Assembly: GCA_050696075.1 (NCBI GenBank) | Contig: JBOGUF010000155.1 | Coordinates: forward strand, 1 to 50,620 | Reading direction: 5' to 3' | Source of the DNA: JBOGUF01 sp050696075 | GTDB taxonomy: Bacteria > Chloroflexota > Chloroflexia > Thermomicrobiales > UBA6265 | DNA: 50,620 bases | Part shown: one piece after another, positions 8,402-17,048 of the stretch | Numbering within the stretch: the first letter of the stretch is position 1 | Layout of the letters: every line of letters starts with the position of its first letter | Program-made: the position numbers and the translations under genes | The notes under the pieces: model-generated | The model's input: only the letters and a program-made list of their open reading frames with translations | The model's database searches: none | Told to the model about the DNA's origin: nothing

Positions 8402-9286
8402 GTGATTGTGATCGATTGGCTCGACGCGAACCTGATCACCATCGTCGACGGGATAGCTTTCGGGCTGCTGCTGTTTACTCTGGCGGTTGGGCTTTCCCTC
8501 GTCTTCGGCATGATGGACGTGCTCAACCTTGCCCACGGCACGCTCTATCTGGCCGGCGCCTACCTGGCCTACCAGCTCTCCGACGGTAGCTGGCTCGGCC
8601 TGCTGCTCGCGCTCCTCGCCGCCCTCGTCGTCGGGCTCGTCAGTGGCGCCGCGCTGGCCGCCCTCACCCAACCACTCGCCAACCGCGGCCATCTCGACCA
8701 GGCGTTGCTCACGTTGGGCGTCGCGTTCATCGTGAGCGACTTTTTCATGGCCGCCTACGGCGGCGAAGTGCTGCCGGCCTCTCCCCCGAACGCCTTGGCC
8801 GGGTCTATGCACCTCGTCGGACACACCTACCCCGTCTACCGGCTGGTCTTCATCGGCGTCGCCGGCGCGCTCGCGGCGCTTGTCGCACTTGCAATTGAGC
8901 GCGGCAGCCTGGGCGCATTAGTCCGGGCCACGGTGGCCGACCGGGACACGGTGCGTACCCTAGGCGTCGACACTCGCAAGGTCCTGCTCGGCGTCTTCGC
9001 CTTCGGCGCCACGCTCGCCGCGCTCGGCGGCGTGCTGGGGGCGCCGATCCTCGCCCCCGGACCGGGCGTGGACGAGCGCGTCCTCGTGCTCTCGCTCGTC
9101 ATCGTCGTAATCGGCGGGTTGGGATCGGTGCGGGGCGCCCTGCTCGGCGCGCTCTTTGTCGGTCAGGTGCAGTCGCTTGGGATCGCGCTGCTGCCCGAAT
9201 TTGCGCCGTTCCTCCTCTTCGGGGTGATGTTCGCCGTGCTGACGATCCGGCCGCACGGCCTATCACCAATGGAGCGGCGAACGTGA
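8402..9286 (+). CDS. livH: LivH-type ABC transporter permease
   Basis: The 294-residue product is almost entirely transmembrane and carries the BPD_transp_2 signature: LSLVFGMMDVLNLAHGTLYLAG near the N-terminus and the cytoplasmic loop RATVADRDTVRTLGVDT about residues 175-192, followed by GVLGAPILAP and VIGGLGSVRGALLGAL. It forms one half of the membrane channel with the next gene. Start GTG at 8402. Its stop overlaps the GTG of livM by four bases, indicating tight coupling. Confidence 0.93.
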   Translation: MIVIDWLDANLITIVDGIAFGLLLFTLAVGLSLVFGMMDVLNLAHGTLYLAGAYLAYQLSDGSWLGLLLALLAALVVGLVSGAALAALTQPLANRGHLDQALLTLGVAFIVSDFFMAAYGGEVLPASPPNALAGSMHLVGHTYPVYRLVFIGVAGALAALVALAIERGSLGALVRATVADRDTVRTLGVDTRKVLLGVFAFGATLAALGGVLGAPILAPGPGVDERVLVLSLVIVVIGGLGSVRGALLGALFVGQVQSLGIALLPEFAPFLLFGVMFAVLTIRPHGLSPMERRT

Positions 9287-10269
9287 GGGGCTATCGCCTG
9301 GTGAAAACTCCGCGTTCGCGCCGCCTCGTCTTCGGCGCCATCGCGCTGGGGGCGTTGCTTGGCGCACCCTGGGTGCTCGACGCCTACACCATCTCAATCG
9401 CCTCCAGAAGCCTGATCTTCGGCCTCTTAGCCATCAGCGTCAATCTGCTCACCGGCGTCTCCGGTCTGCCCTCGCTGGGACAAGCCGCCTACTTCGGCGT
9501 CGGCGCCTACACGGCGGCCATCCTCGCGCGCACAACAACCGACGTCGGCCTGGTCCAGATCACCCTTGCCGCCGTGATTGCGGCGGCCACCGCCGCGATC
9601 ACGGGAGCGGGCGCGGTGCGGGCGCGTGGCGCGCCCTTTCTCATGATCACCTTTGCCATCGGCGAGCTGGGCTACCAGGCGGCTGGCCAATGGCGCGGCG
9701 TGACGAACGGGACCGACGGCCTGTCCGGCATCCCGGCCGTCGTGCCGTTCTGGGGAATGTCGGCCTTAGTACAGGACGGGCTGGTCTACTACTACGTCCT
9801 GGCGCACTTCCTTGTCCTCTTCGGCGCGGCCTCGCTGCTGGTGCGCGCTCCCTTCGGCCTGGCCTTACGTGGGATGCGGGACAACGAGGCACGGATGGGG
9901 GCCACGGGCTACCCCGTCGGCCGGTATCTGCTCGTCGCCTACAGCCTGGCCGGCGCGCTGGCGGGCGCGGCCGGGGCGCTGTGGGTCTCGGTTCAGCAAT
10001 TCATCGCACCCAGCGACATCGGCTTCGAGGTCTCCGCGCTGGCGCTCTTGGCCGTCGCAATCGGCGGCATGGGGTCGATGTGGGGCAGTTGCGCCGGCGC
10101 CGCTCTTGTCGTCTTCACGCGCGACGAGCTGGCCGGACACGATCCGTTCGTGGGACACGGTTTGTTGCTGCTCGGCCTCCTCTTCGTCCTCGTCGTCTAT
10201 CTGCTGCCGCGCGGCGTCGCGGCCGGATGCCCGCGACGACGAACCCACCGGTTGCTGCCTCATGAGTGA
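9283..10269 (+). CDS. livM: LivM-type ABC transporter permease
   Basis: The 328-residue product has the LivM layout: LLTGVSGLPSLGQAAYFGVGAYTAAI in the second to third helices, the coupling-loop sequence LRGMRDNEARMGATGYPVGRY and the terminal IGGMGSMWGSCAGAALVV. It pairs with LivH to form the translocation pore. It overlaps livH by four bases and livG by eight, so all are translated from one message. Confidence 0.93.
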   Translation: MRGYRLVKTPRSRRLVFGAIALGALLGAPWVLDAYTISIASRSLIFGLLAISVNLLTGVSGLPSLGQAAYFGVGAYTAAILARTTTDVGLVQITLAAVIAAATAAITGAGAVRARGAPFLMITFAIGELGYQAAGQWRGVTNGTDGLSGIPAVVPFWGMSALVQDGLVYYYVLAHFLVLFGAASLLVRAPFGLALRGMRDNEARMGATGYPVGRYLLVAYSLAGALAGAAGALWVSVQQFIAPSDIGFEVSALALLAVAIGGMGSMWGSCAGAALVVFTRDELAGHDPFVGHGLLLLGLLFVLVVYLLPRGVAAGCPRRRTHRLLPHE

Positions 10270-11092
10270 TCTCCTCGAACTCATCCATGTCACGCGGACC
10301 TTCGGCTCCCTGCGCGCGGTCGAACAGGTCTCGCTTTCGGTCAAGGCCGGGTCCCGGCATGCGCTGATCGGACCGAACGGCGCCGGCAAGTCGACGCTCT
10401 TCAATCTGATCGGCGGATCGCTCAAGCTCTCCTCGGGGTACATCCGTTTCGCCGGCGCCAACGTGACCGGCATGGCCGAGCACCGCCGCGCCGGGCTCGG
10501 CATCGCCCGCACCTTCCAACATGCTTCGCTCTTCCCGCACGAGACCGCGGTGGAAAACGTGCTCATCGGGGTGCAGCAGCAGGCCGGCGCCGCGTGGTCG
10601 ATGCTCCGGCCGGCATCGCGGCGGCGCGCGTTAATCGACCGCTGCGTCGCGCTGCTCGACTCCGTCGGTTTGGCGGGACGCTACTCGCGGCCGGCCGCGG
10701 AGTTGTCGCATGGGGAGCGGCGGCAGTTGGAGCTGGCGATGGCGCTAGCGCCGCGGCCCCGCCTCCTGCTCCTCGACGAGCCGGCGGCCGGGTTGTCCCC
10801 CGCGGAGACCGCCGGGTTCATCGAGTTGATCGCCTCGTTACCGGCAGACGTGACCATACTCCTCATCGAGCACGACCTGGATGTGGTCTTCGGGCTCGCC
10901 GACACGGTGACGGTGCTGCACCTCGGCCACCACCTGATGACCGGCACACCGGCTGAGGTGCAATCCTCGGCAGCGGTCGCGAGCGCGTACCTGGGCGCCG
11001 CGGACATGAGCGACCTCTTCCCGCCGCCGGCAGAGACGTCCGGCGAAACCGAGCCAGCTCATGACCGCTATGCCGGCGTGGCGTCGTCATGA
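10262..11092 (+). CDS. livG: LivG-type ABC transporter ATP-binding protein
   Basis: The 276-residue ATPase starts at ATG 10262, inside the end of livM; the open frame further upstream is not ATPase-like. It has Walker A GPNGAGKST, the Q-loop ARTFQHASLFPHETAVENVL, a signature ELSHGERRQLELAMAL and Walker B LLLLDEPAAGLSP, then the H-loop in LLIEHDLDVVFGLAD. The signature has SHGER in place of the usual SGGQ, as is common in LivG. Its stop overlaps the livF ATG (ATGA). Confidence 0.92.
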   Translation: MSDLLELIHVTRTFGSLRAVEQVSLSVKAGSRHALIGPNGAGKSTLFNLIGGSLKLSSGYIRFAGANVTGMAEHRRAGLGIARTFQHASLFPHETAVENVLIGVQQQAGAAWSMLRPASRRRALIDRCVALLDSVGLAGRYSRPAAELSHGERRQLELAMALAPRPRLLLLDEPAAGLSPAETAGFIELIASLPADVTILLIEHDLDVVFGLADTVTVLHLGHHLMTGTPAEVQSSAAVASAYLGAADMSDLFPPPAETSGETEPAHDRYAGVASS

Positions 11093-11796
11093 CCAACCTC
11101 TCGGTCAGTCAGCTAAGGTCGGGCTATGCCGGATCGACCGTGGTGCACGGCCTCGATCTCGACGTCAGCAGCGCCCACGGGGTTGTCGCGGTCCTTGGCC
11201 GCAACGGCGCGGGCAAGACGACCTTCCTGCACACGGTGGTGGGCCTAATCCGACCATACAGCGGCAGCATTCAACTCGACGGGGTCGAGCTTTTGGGCCG
11301 CCCGCCGGATGCGATCGCCCGGGCCGGCATCATCCTGGCGCCGCGGGGGGACCGGCTCTTCGCGCCGCTCACCGTTGCCGAGCACCTGAGGATCGCCGAG
11401 CGGTTCGGCCGGCGCGGCGAATGGACCCGCGGCCGCATGCTCGATCTGCTGCCTCCGCTCGCCCAACGGCTGGCACACCGCGCCGACCAGTTGTCGGGCG
11501 GTGAACGGCAGATGCTCGCGCTGGCCTGGGCGCTGCTAGCCAACCCCCGGCTCCTGCTGCTCGACGAGCCATCCGACGGCCTGGCCCCGGCGATCGTTGC
11601 GCACCTCGGAACGATCATCCGCGGCCTGGCCGCACAAGGCGTCGGCATCCTGCTCGTCGAACAGAACCCGCGGGTCGCGTTCGCGGTCGCGGGGCGGGTG
11701 GCGGTGATGGAAAAGGGCCGGATCGTCCTCGACACCTCGGTCGACGACTTTCGCGCCAACCCAGACCGCGCGCGTGCCCTCCTCGGGCTCGGCTAA
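11089..11796 (+). CDS. livF: LivF-type ABC transporter ATP-binding protein
   Basis: The 235-residue ATPase has Walker A GRNGAGKTT, signature QLSGGERQMLALAWALL, Walker B LLLLDEPSDGLAP and H-loop LLVEQNPRVAFAVA, the standard LivF set. It forms the second nucleotide-binding subunit with LivG. It overlaps livG by four bases and is the last transporter gene; the LuxR-type regulator follows about 130 bases downstream on the same strand. Confidence 0.93.
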   Translation: MTNLSVSQLRSGYAGSTVVHGLDLDVSSAHGVVAVLGRNGAGKTTFLHTVVGLIRPYSGSIQLDGVELLGRPPDAIARAGIILAPRGDRLFAPLTVAEHLRIAERFGRRGEWTRGRMLDLLPPLAQRLAHRADQLSGGERQMLALAWALLANPRLLLLDEPSDGLAPAIVAHLGTIIRGLAAQGVGILLVEQNPRVAFAVAGRVAVMEKGRIVLDTSVDDFRANPDRARALLGLG

Positions 11797-11926
11797 GATT
11801 CCGCCCGGAACTCCGTCGCGGTTGCACCGGCTTGCCGGATGGGAGACTATTGCCGGGTCACGCGCCAGCGACGGCGAAAGCCGTCCGGCGCCGCGGCAAC
11901 GCACGAGCGACAGCGGTGATCTCGTG

Positions 11927-14536
11927 ATGATGGGACAAGGCCGGCACGCTATGGAGCACCCGCTGCCGCGACCACTGACGCCGTTCATCGGTCGGACCAT
12001 ACACGTCGCCGCCGTTCGGCAGTACCTACGTAATGCCGAGATCCGGCTGGTCACCCTCACCGGACCGGGCGGCGTCGGCAAGACGCGTCTCGCCCTCAGC
12101 ACCGCGGCGGACTGCGATCACCTTTACGCCGACGGCTGCCACCTCATCAACCTGGCCGAGGTGCGGCGGCCAGAGCTTGTCCTTTCGACCATTGTTCACC
12201 AACTCGGCTACCGAGAGGAACCCCGACAGTCCGCCGCGGACCAACTTGCCCAGGTCTTACGCGACAAGACGCTCCTCCTCCTCCTCGACAACTGCGAGCA
12301 CGTCACGGCGGCGGCGGCGAGTCTGGCCACCCTCCTCGAGCGCTGCCCTGGCCTGACGATCCTGGCGACGAGTCGAACCGCGCTCCACATTCAGGGCGAA
12401 CACGAATACCCGGTGCCGCCGATGGGCCTGCCGAACCTGAGCAGCTTGGAACCACTGGCCGTGCTGCGCCAGTGCGAAGCGGTCGCCCTTTTCCTCCAAC
12501 GTGCCCGCGCCGCCAGGCCCGACTTCACGTTGACCGAGAGCAACGCCTCGGACGTCGCCGATCTGTGCGTCCGCCTGGACGGCCTGCCGTTGGCGATCGA
12601 ACTGGCCGCCGCCCGCGTCAAAGTGCTCTCGCCGGCCGCGCTTGCCGCGCGGCTGAGCGGTCGCCTCCAACTGCTGACGGGTGGTGCCCAGGATTTGCCA
12701 GCCCGCCTCCAATCGATGCGCGACACCATCGGCTGGAGCTACGACTTGCTCACCGGGGACGAACAAGCCCTCTTCCGCCGCCTCTCGGTCTTCGCCGGCG
12801 GCTTCACGTTCGATGCCGCTGAAGCTGTAGGCGGCGAGAGCTTGCCCCGTTCGATAGGAGGGGCGGCCAGGCGGGAAGGCGGCAAGGGTTCGTCGTCTCT
12901 CTCCTTGCCGCCTCGCCGCCTCGCCGCCTCGCCGCCTGACGTCCTCGACCACCTCGCCGCCCTTATCGACCATGGCTTGGTCCAGCGGATCGATCGCGAC
13001 GAAGCGGAGCCGCGCTATCAGATGCTGGAATCAATCCGCGAGTTCGGCCAGGAACAACTGACGGCGAGCGCCGAGGACGCCGAGATGCGCACCCGCCACG
13101 CTTCGTGGTGCGTCACCCTGGCCGAGACCGCCGCGCCTGAGTTGCGCGGGCCGAACCAGGGCCACTGGCTCGAGCGCATCGCGGCTGAACGCGACAACCT
13201 CCACGCCGCCCAGGACTGGATCCTGGCCACCGGTCATTGGTCGTCCGGAATTCGCCTGGCACTGGCCCTCTACACGTTCTGGCTCATTCGTGGTTCCAGC
13301 CACGACGACTCGGTCTGGCTGGAACGGTTGCTTGACATCACGCCAGACGGCCTCGATACGGACCATGCGGTGCGCCGGGCACGCGCGATCCATCTCCTGG
13401 GCGTGCTCCGTCATTCGGTGTCCGACTATGCGGCGGCTGAGCGCTGGTACACCGCGAGCCTCGCGCGCCGGCAGACGCTCGGCGATCTGGCCGGCCAAGA
13501 GGCGACGTTGCACAACCTGGCGCTGCTCGCCATGGGCCGCGGCGACGCGGTGCGTGCCAGCGCGATCGCGGAGCGGGCCATCGCCGTCTGCCGGGAGTTG
13601 GGCGAACCATCGCTGCTGGCCGTCTGCCTCGGCAACTACGCCGACGCACTCATCTCGCTCGGCCACCACGACCGCGCTCAGACGGCACTCGACGAAGCGG
13701 TCGACCTCCTCCGAGGCGGTTCGACGCCCAGGGAACATGCCCTCTATCTGCTCAGGCTCGGCGACACGGCCCGGTGGGGACGTGGCGAGGTCGAGACGGC
13801 ACGGTCGCTCTACGAGGAGGCACTGTCACGCTTCCAGCACCTGGGCGACGAGCGTTATGCCGCGGTCGTCTTGGCGCATCTAAGCTATTTGGCGTTCGAG
13901 ACCGGCCAACACGCCCGCGCCGCGCGGTACGTCGCCGAGGCGCTGGCACTGGGGCACGTCAGCGATGACCGGGGGTGGGTGGCAACGTTCCTCGACTGCC
14001 AATCCGCCATCGCCGTCGCGCTCGGCTGTCCTGAGCCTGCCGCCCGACTGCTCGGCGCCGCGGACGCATTGCGGCAGGGTCTCGAGATCGTGCCGTTGCC
14101 GCTCGTCCAGACCGAGCGTGGACGCACCTTGACCGCCCTCCAGGCGGCCCTCGGCGAGCCACGGGTAGCAGCCTTCCGTGCGGACGGCCGCGCGCTCACG
14201 TGCCAACGTGGGATTCAAGAGGCGATTGCCTTCGCCGATACCATCCCAGAGCATGAAACGATCACGCCTGTCCCGCAATCCGCGAAAGCGGCCGATACCC
14301 TGACGCGACGGGAACGCGACGTCCTGCGCCTCCTGGTCGATGGGCGATCGGACAAGGAGATTGCCGAGGCACTCTCCCTCGGCCATCGGACCATCGCCAC
14401 CCACGTCTCCAACATCCTCGCCAAGTTCGGCGTGCCCACCCGCGCGGCAGCGGTCGCCCACGCCCTCCGCCACGGTTTCGCCGACGCGCCACCTCCCGCC
14501 GATACGTCATTTGACGCACCCGCCGCCCATTCGTGA
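11927..14536 (+). CDS. LuxR-type regulator with NTPase and TPR-like body
   Basis: The product of about 869 residues has an N-terminal AAA/NB-ARC-like NTPase with Walker A GPGGVGKTR (about 46-54) and Walker B LLLLLDNCEHV (about 115-125), a central winged-helix/helical part, TPR-like repeats, and a C-terminal LuxR HTH (LTRRERDVLRLLVDGRSDKEIAEAL). Such proteins are ATP-controlled transcription activators. The start is uncertain; ATG 11927, 11930 or 11951 all precede the conserved PLTPFIGR. It follows the Liv operon in the same direction and may regulate it. About 30 codons (12850-12938) are in-frame repeat DNA. Confidence 0.88.
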   Translation: MMGQGRHAMEHPLPRPLTPFIGRTIHVAAVRQYLRNAEIRLVTLTGPGGVGKTRLALSTAADCDHLYADGCHLINLAEVRRPELVLSTIVHQLGYREEPRQSAADQLAQVLRDKTLLLLLDNCEHVTAAAASLATLLERCPGLTILATSRTALHIQGEHEYPVPPMGLPNLSSLEPLAVLRQCEAVALFLQRARAARPDFTLTESNASDVADLCVRLDGLPLAIELAAARVKVLSPAALAARLSGRLQLLTGGAQDLPARLQSMRDTIGWSYDLLTGDEQALFRRLSVFAGGFTFDAAEAVGGESLPRSIGGAARREGGKGSSSLSLPPRRLAASPPDVLDHLAALIDHGLVQRIDRDEAEPRYQMLESIREFGQEQLTASAEDAEMRTRHASWCVTLAETAAPELRGPNQGHWLERIAAERDNLHAAQDWILATGHWSSGIRLALALYTFWLIRGSSHDDSVWLERLLDITPDGLDTDHAVRRARAIHLLGVLRHSVSDYAAAERWYTASLARRQTLGDLAGQEATLHNLALLAMGRGDAVRASAIAERAIAVCRELGEPSLLAVCLGNYADALISLGHHDRAQTALDEAVDLLRGGSTPREHALYLLRLGDTARWGRGEVETARSLYEEALSRFQHLGDERYAAVVLAHLSYLAFETGQHARAARYVAEALALGHVSDDRGWVATFLDCQSAIAVALGCPEPAARLLGAADALRQGLEIVPLPLVQTERGRTLTALQAALGEPRVAAFRADGRALTCQRGIQEAIAFADTIPEHETITPVPQSAKAADTLTRRERDVLRLLVDGRSDKEIAEALSLGHRTIATHVSNILAKFGVPTRAAAVAHALRHGFADAPPPADTSFDAPAAHS
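12850..12938. repeat. Repeat block inserted in frame in the LuxR-type gene
   Basis: AGGCGGCAAGG (12877-12887) pairs perfectly with CCTTGCCGCCT (12903-12913) across 15 bases, and the right arm continues as CGCCGCCT octamers to 12937. The same octamers close the repeat blocks at 24334-24503 and 25476-25575. Here it is translated as a Gly/Arg- then Pro-rich stretch between two conserved helices (GGESLP and DVLDHLAALIDHG). Confidence 0.8.
14498..14516. promoter_or_regulatory. 19-bp inverted-repeat motif, copy 2
   Basis: This is an exact copy of the 19-base sequence at 6007-6025, with the CGTCA-TT-TGACG core. Here it lies inside the last codons of the LuxR-type gene. Its location at the two ends of the transporter/regulator region is suggestive, but no function is shown. 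Confidence 0.35.
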
Positions 14537-14597
14537 TTGCCAGGCCTCCGCCGACTACCTTGAGCTCGCCCGGCGGCCCGGCGGCGATCAGTTCCCG

Positions 14598-14822
14598 TTG
14601 GAATCGCTCGTCACTGTCGACACCGACGCCCTGAATTACCGGACCGAACCAGGCCTGAGCGCCAGCATCATCATGGTGCTCTCGTCTGGCACCGAGGCGG
14701 CGATCCTTGACGGTCCGGTCTACGCCGATGGTTTCACCTGGCACCAACTCGGTCTGCCCGGCTACGGACCAGACGGTTCGCCCGCGGGCTGGGTCGCGGG
14801 CGAGTTCCTCGCCGCCAGGTAG
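14598..14822 (+). pseudogene. Remnant of an SH3-type (SH3b) domain protein
   Basis: A frame after the LuxR-type gene encodes ALNYRTEPGLSASIIMVL, then GTEAAILDGPVYADGFTWHQL and GWVAGEFLA. This matches one bacterial SH3 domain, as found in secreted or wall-binding proteins of this group. There is no signal peptide and no ATG or ribosome site; only a TTG at 14598 could start it. Upstream in-frame codons run into the regulator's 3' end. It is probably the C-terminal scrap of a deleted gene. Confidence 0.55.
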
Positions 14823-14851
14823 CTGTGCCGTCCGCCTCCCTATAGTCTGCC

Positions 14852-15802
14852 TCACTCCAGACCGATCTCGATCCGCGCGGAAAACGTCCCATTGGGATTG
14901 AGCACGCGCAGGCCAGTATCGATGCCCTGTTCCTCCAGGGCGAAGGGATTCGGGATGCATGTATACGGCTCGACGGCGATCGCCTCGCGGTGCGGCGCGG
15001 TGTAGACGACGACGTGGCGGAACGCGTCCGGAAAACGCTGTATCAAGCGCCGGCCGCTGCCGGGGTCGTCCACGATGGTCCGCACGATGCCGCGCTCCGC
15101 GCCGAGGTCGGTAAGCACCGCGTCCAGGTCGACGTCGCCGAAACGGGCGCCATCCCGGAGATCGGCGGCGCCGCTTACCGGATCGCGCCGTCCGGTTGGG
15201 ATGCCACCGTCCAGCTCCCAGGAAGAGGAAGCCGGCACCGTTATTCGACAGGCAGCCCGGTCTGAACCGCCAAGTGGCAGGCGGAAGTACGGATGCGTCC
15301 CCAAGGCAAACGGCAACGGCCGGTCGTCCGGATTGGCAATCTCGACGTCGCAGAGCAGCGACGATCCGCGCACCTCATAGGTCACCGCGATCCGAAAATC
15401 CGCCGGCCACTGTTCCACCAGCAATTCGTCGTCAACCGACGCCTGAAACTCGCCAGAGACGCGGCTCGCGCTCCGCGCGACTACTCGCCACGGACGGTTC
15501 AAGACAAATCCGTGGATCGCGTTGCCACTATTGATCCGTGCGCCCTCGACACGGTAGCTCCGCCCCCGAAACTCGAACTCCTGCCCGCGTAGCCGCCCGG
15601 CGAACGGAAAGAGGAGCGGAATGCCGCTGCGCGACGGCCGGCTGCCCGGCCCAAACTCGGCCTCGGCCCAGATCACCTCGACCGGCTCCCCCGCGACGAC
15701 CGGCCTGAAGCTCACGCAATTGAACCCATACCCAGGCAGGATGGTCGCCTCGGTTCCACTCGTTGCGTCGCGTAGGGTCACCGGATGCTCGCTCGTCGTC
15801 AT
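14852..15802 (-). CDS. Aldose 1-epimerase family protein
   Basis: The 316-residue protein follows the galactose mutarotase fold: GIPLLFPFAGRLRG near residue 61, a conserved histidine in NAIHGFVLNRPW, FALGTHPYFRL around the second catalytic histidine, and the late VVYTAPHREAIAVEPYTCIPN with the catalytic glutamate region. It interconverts anomers of a hexose or a related sugar; the exact sugar is unknown. GAGGAGG precedes the ATG. It stands alone. Confidence 0.88.
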   Translation of the reverse strand: MTTSEHPVTLRDATSGTEATILPGYGFNCVSFRPVVAGEPVEVIWAEAEFGPGSRPSRSGIPLLFPFAGRLRGQEFEFRGRSYRVEGARINSGNAIHGFVLNRPWRVVARSASRVSGEFQASVDDELLVEQWPADFRIAVTYEVRGSSLLCDVEIANPDDRPLPFALGTHPYFRLPLGGSDRAACRITVPASSSWELDGGIPTGRRDPVSGAADLRDGARFGDVDLDAVLTDLGAERGIVRTIVDDPGSGRRLIQRFPDAFRHVVVYTAPHREAIAVEPYTCIPNPFALEEQGIDTGLRVLNPNGTFSARIEIGLE

Positions 15803-16036
15803 CGAATGGGCCTCCTCGGCCGGTTACGCACGCCATCAGCAGTCAGTTCCCGATTTTATCCGTGATCTCAGGAGGCGGCTGGACAAAGTTCGGGCAGGAC
15901 GTCACGGAGCGAGTCCATTCGCGAGAGGTCGCCGTGGCAACCTGCCAGTGGCGATGGTACGCTCAGCGGGACGTATCCGCGGCGATGCCGGAATCGTTCA
16001 TCCGCGGAATTTCCGGAGTTCCAAGGTCGAAGGTCG

Positions 16037-17002
16037 ATGGAAAAGGCGATTCGCCGGTTGGCGGTGGTGGCGACGATCGGGATGTTCCTCGTGCTCATCA
16101 TGGGCTCGACGGTGACCAACACCGGCTCGGCCGAGGGGTGCGGCCGCTCCTGGCCGCTCTGTCACGGCAAGTTCATCCCCGCGTACGCTTTCGAGACCGC
16201 GGTCGAATACAGCCACCGGTTGGTGACGAGCATCGAGGGCCTGCTCATCGCGGGCGTGGCCGTCGGCGCCTTGCGACTACGACGCGGCAACCGCGAGGCC
16301 AAGGTGCTCGTGGCGCTGATGGTCGGCTCCCTGTTGCTGCAATCGGGGCTCGGCGCCTCGGCCGTGATGTGGCCGCAAGATCCGATCATCAAGGCGACCC
16401 ACTTCGGTATCTCCCTCATCTGCTTCGCCAGCGTCTTCCTCTTGACCCGCCTCCTCTACGAACCACCGCACCGGCGCGATCACACGCCTTCCGCCTTCCG
16501 CCTCCCGCCTTCCGCCATTCCAACATGGTTCCGCCGCGCCACCTGGGGCACCCTCGTCGTCGTCATCGGCGTCGCCTACCTTGGGGCGTATATGCGCCAT
16601 TCGGGCGCGGAGATGGCCTGCCACACCTGGCCGAGCTGCAACGGCCAGTGGTTCCCCGGCTTCGATGGCCCGACCGGCATCGCCTTCGGCCACCGCCTGG
16701 CCGCCGTCGTCAGCGCCTGTATGGTCGCCGGCCTGGCGTGGTACTCGTACCGGCTGCGAGGGCTGGCCCCCGCGCTCTTCCTGGTCAACCTCGCGTCGCT
16801 GATCCTCATTCTCCTCCAGTCGCTGGCGGGCGCCGCCGTCGTCCTCACCCGCCTCGACCTCTGGTCCACCCTCTCCCACGCCGGCCTGATGGCCTTCCTC
16901 TTCGTCTGCCTCGCCGACGCCTGCCGCCAGGTTCTTCAACCATCCCGCGCGCCAGAACCGAGACGCGTCGCCCTGTCGGCGACTTCGGCAGCCACCCGCT
17001 AA
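16037..17002 (+). CDS. ctaA: Heme A synthase CtaA
   Basis: The 321-residue membrane protein has eight predicted helices. It shows the Bacillus-type cysteine pair GCGRSWPLC (35 and 42), the heme-ligand histidine in EYSHRLV (60), a second pair in ACHTWPSC, and the later histidines in FGHRLAA and LSHAGLM. It oxidises heme O to heme A for cytochrome oxidase. A stretch SAFRLPPSA in the loop between the two four-helix halves (about 150-160) is encoded by GCCTTCC heptamers and is not part of the family core. No other oxidase genes are adjacent. Confidence 0.92.
   Translation: MEKAIRRLAVVATIGMFLVLIMGSTVTNTGSAEGCGRSWPLCHGKFIPAYAFETAVEYSHRLVTSIEGLLIAGVAVGALRLRRGNREAKVLVALMVGSLLLQSGLGASAVMWPQDPIIKATHFGISLICFASVFLLTRLLYEPPHRRDHTPSAFRLPPSAIPTWFRRATWGTLVVVIGVAYLGAYMRHSGAEMACHTWPSCNGQWFPGFDGPTGIAFGHRLAAVVSACMVAGLAWYSYRLRGLAPALFLVNLASLILILLQSLAGAAVVLTRLDLWSTLSHAGLMAFLFVCLADACRQVLQPSRAPEPRRVALSATSAATR
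16486..16516. repeat. GCCTTCC heptamer array inside ctaA
   Basis: Four successive seven-base units (GCCTTCC, GCCTTCC, GCCTCCC, GCCTTCC) and a trailing GCC lie in frame in the inter-half loop of CtaA. The unit is the complement of the GGAAGGC arrays at 24334 and 25476. Confidence 0.8.
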
Positions 17003-17048
17003 GCACGGTCGCGACTCACACGCGGATCGTCCTCACTGAGCCCGGCAC

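Noticed and set aside
9812..10261. An N-terminal extension of livG
   Set aside because: The open frame upstream of 10262 lies within livM in a different frame and is not ATPase-like; ATG 10262 gives the normal LivG start and overlap.
14340..14822. A 160-codon gene covering the SH3-type domain
   Set aside because: Its first 65 or so codons read the end of the LuxR-type gene in another frame; only the last 75 or so residues are SH3-like, so it is treated as a remnant.
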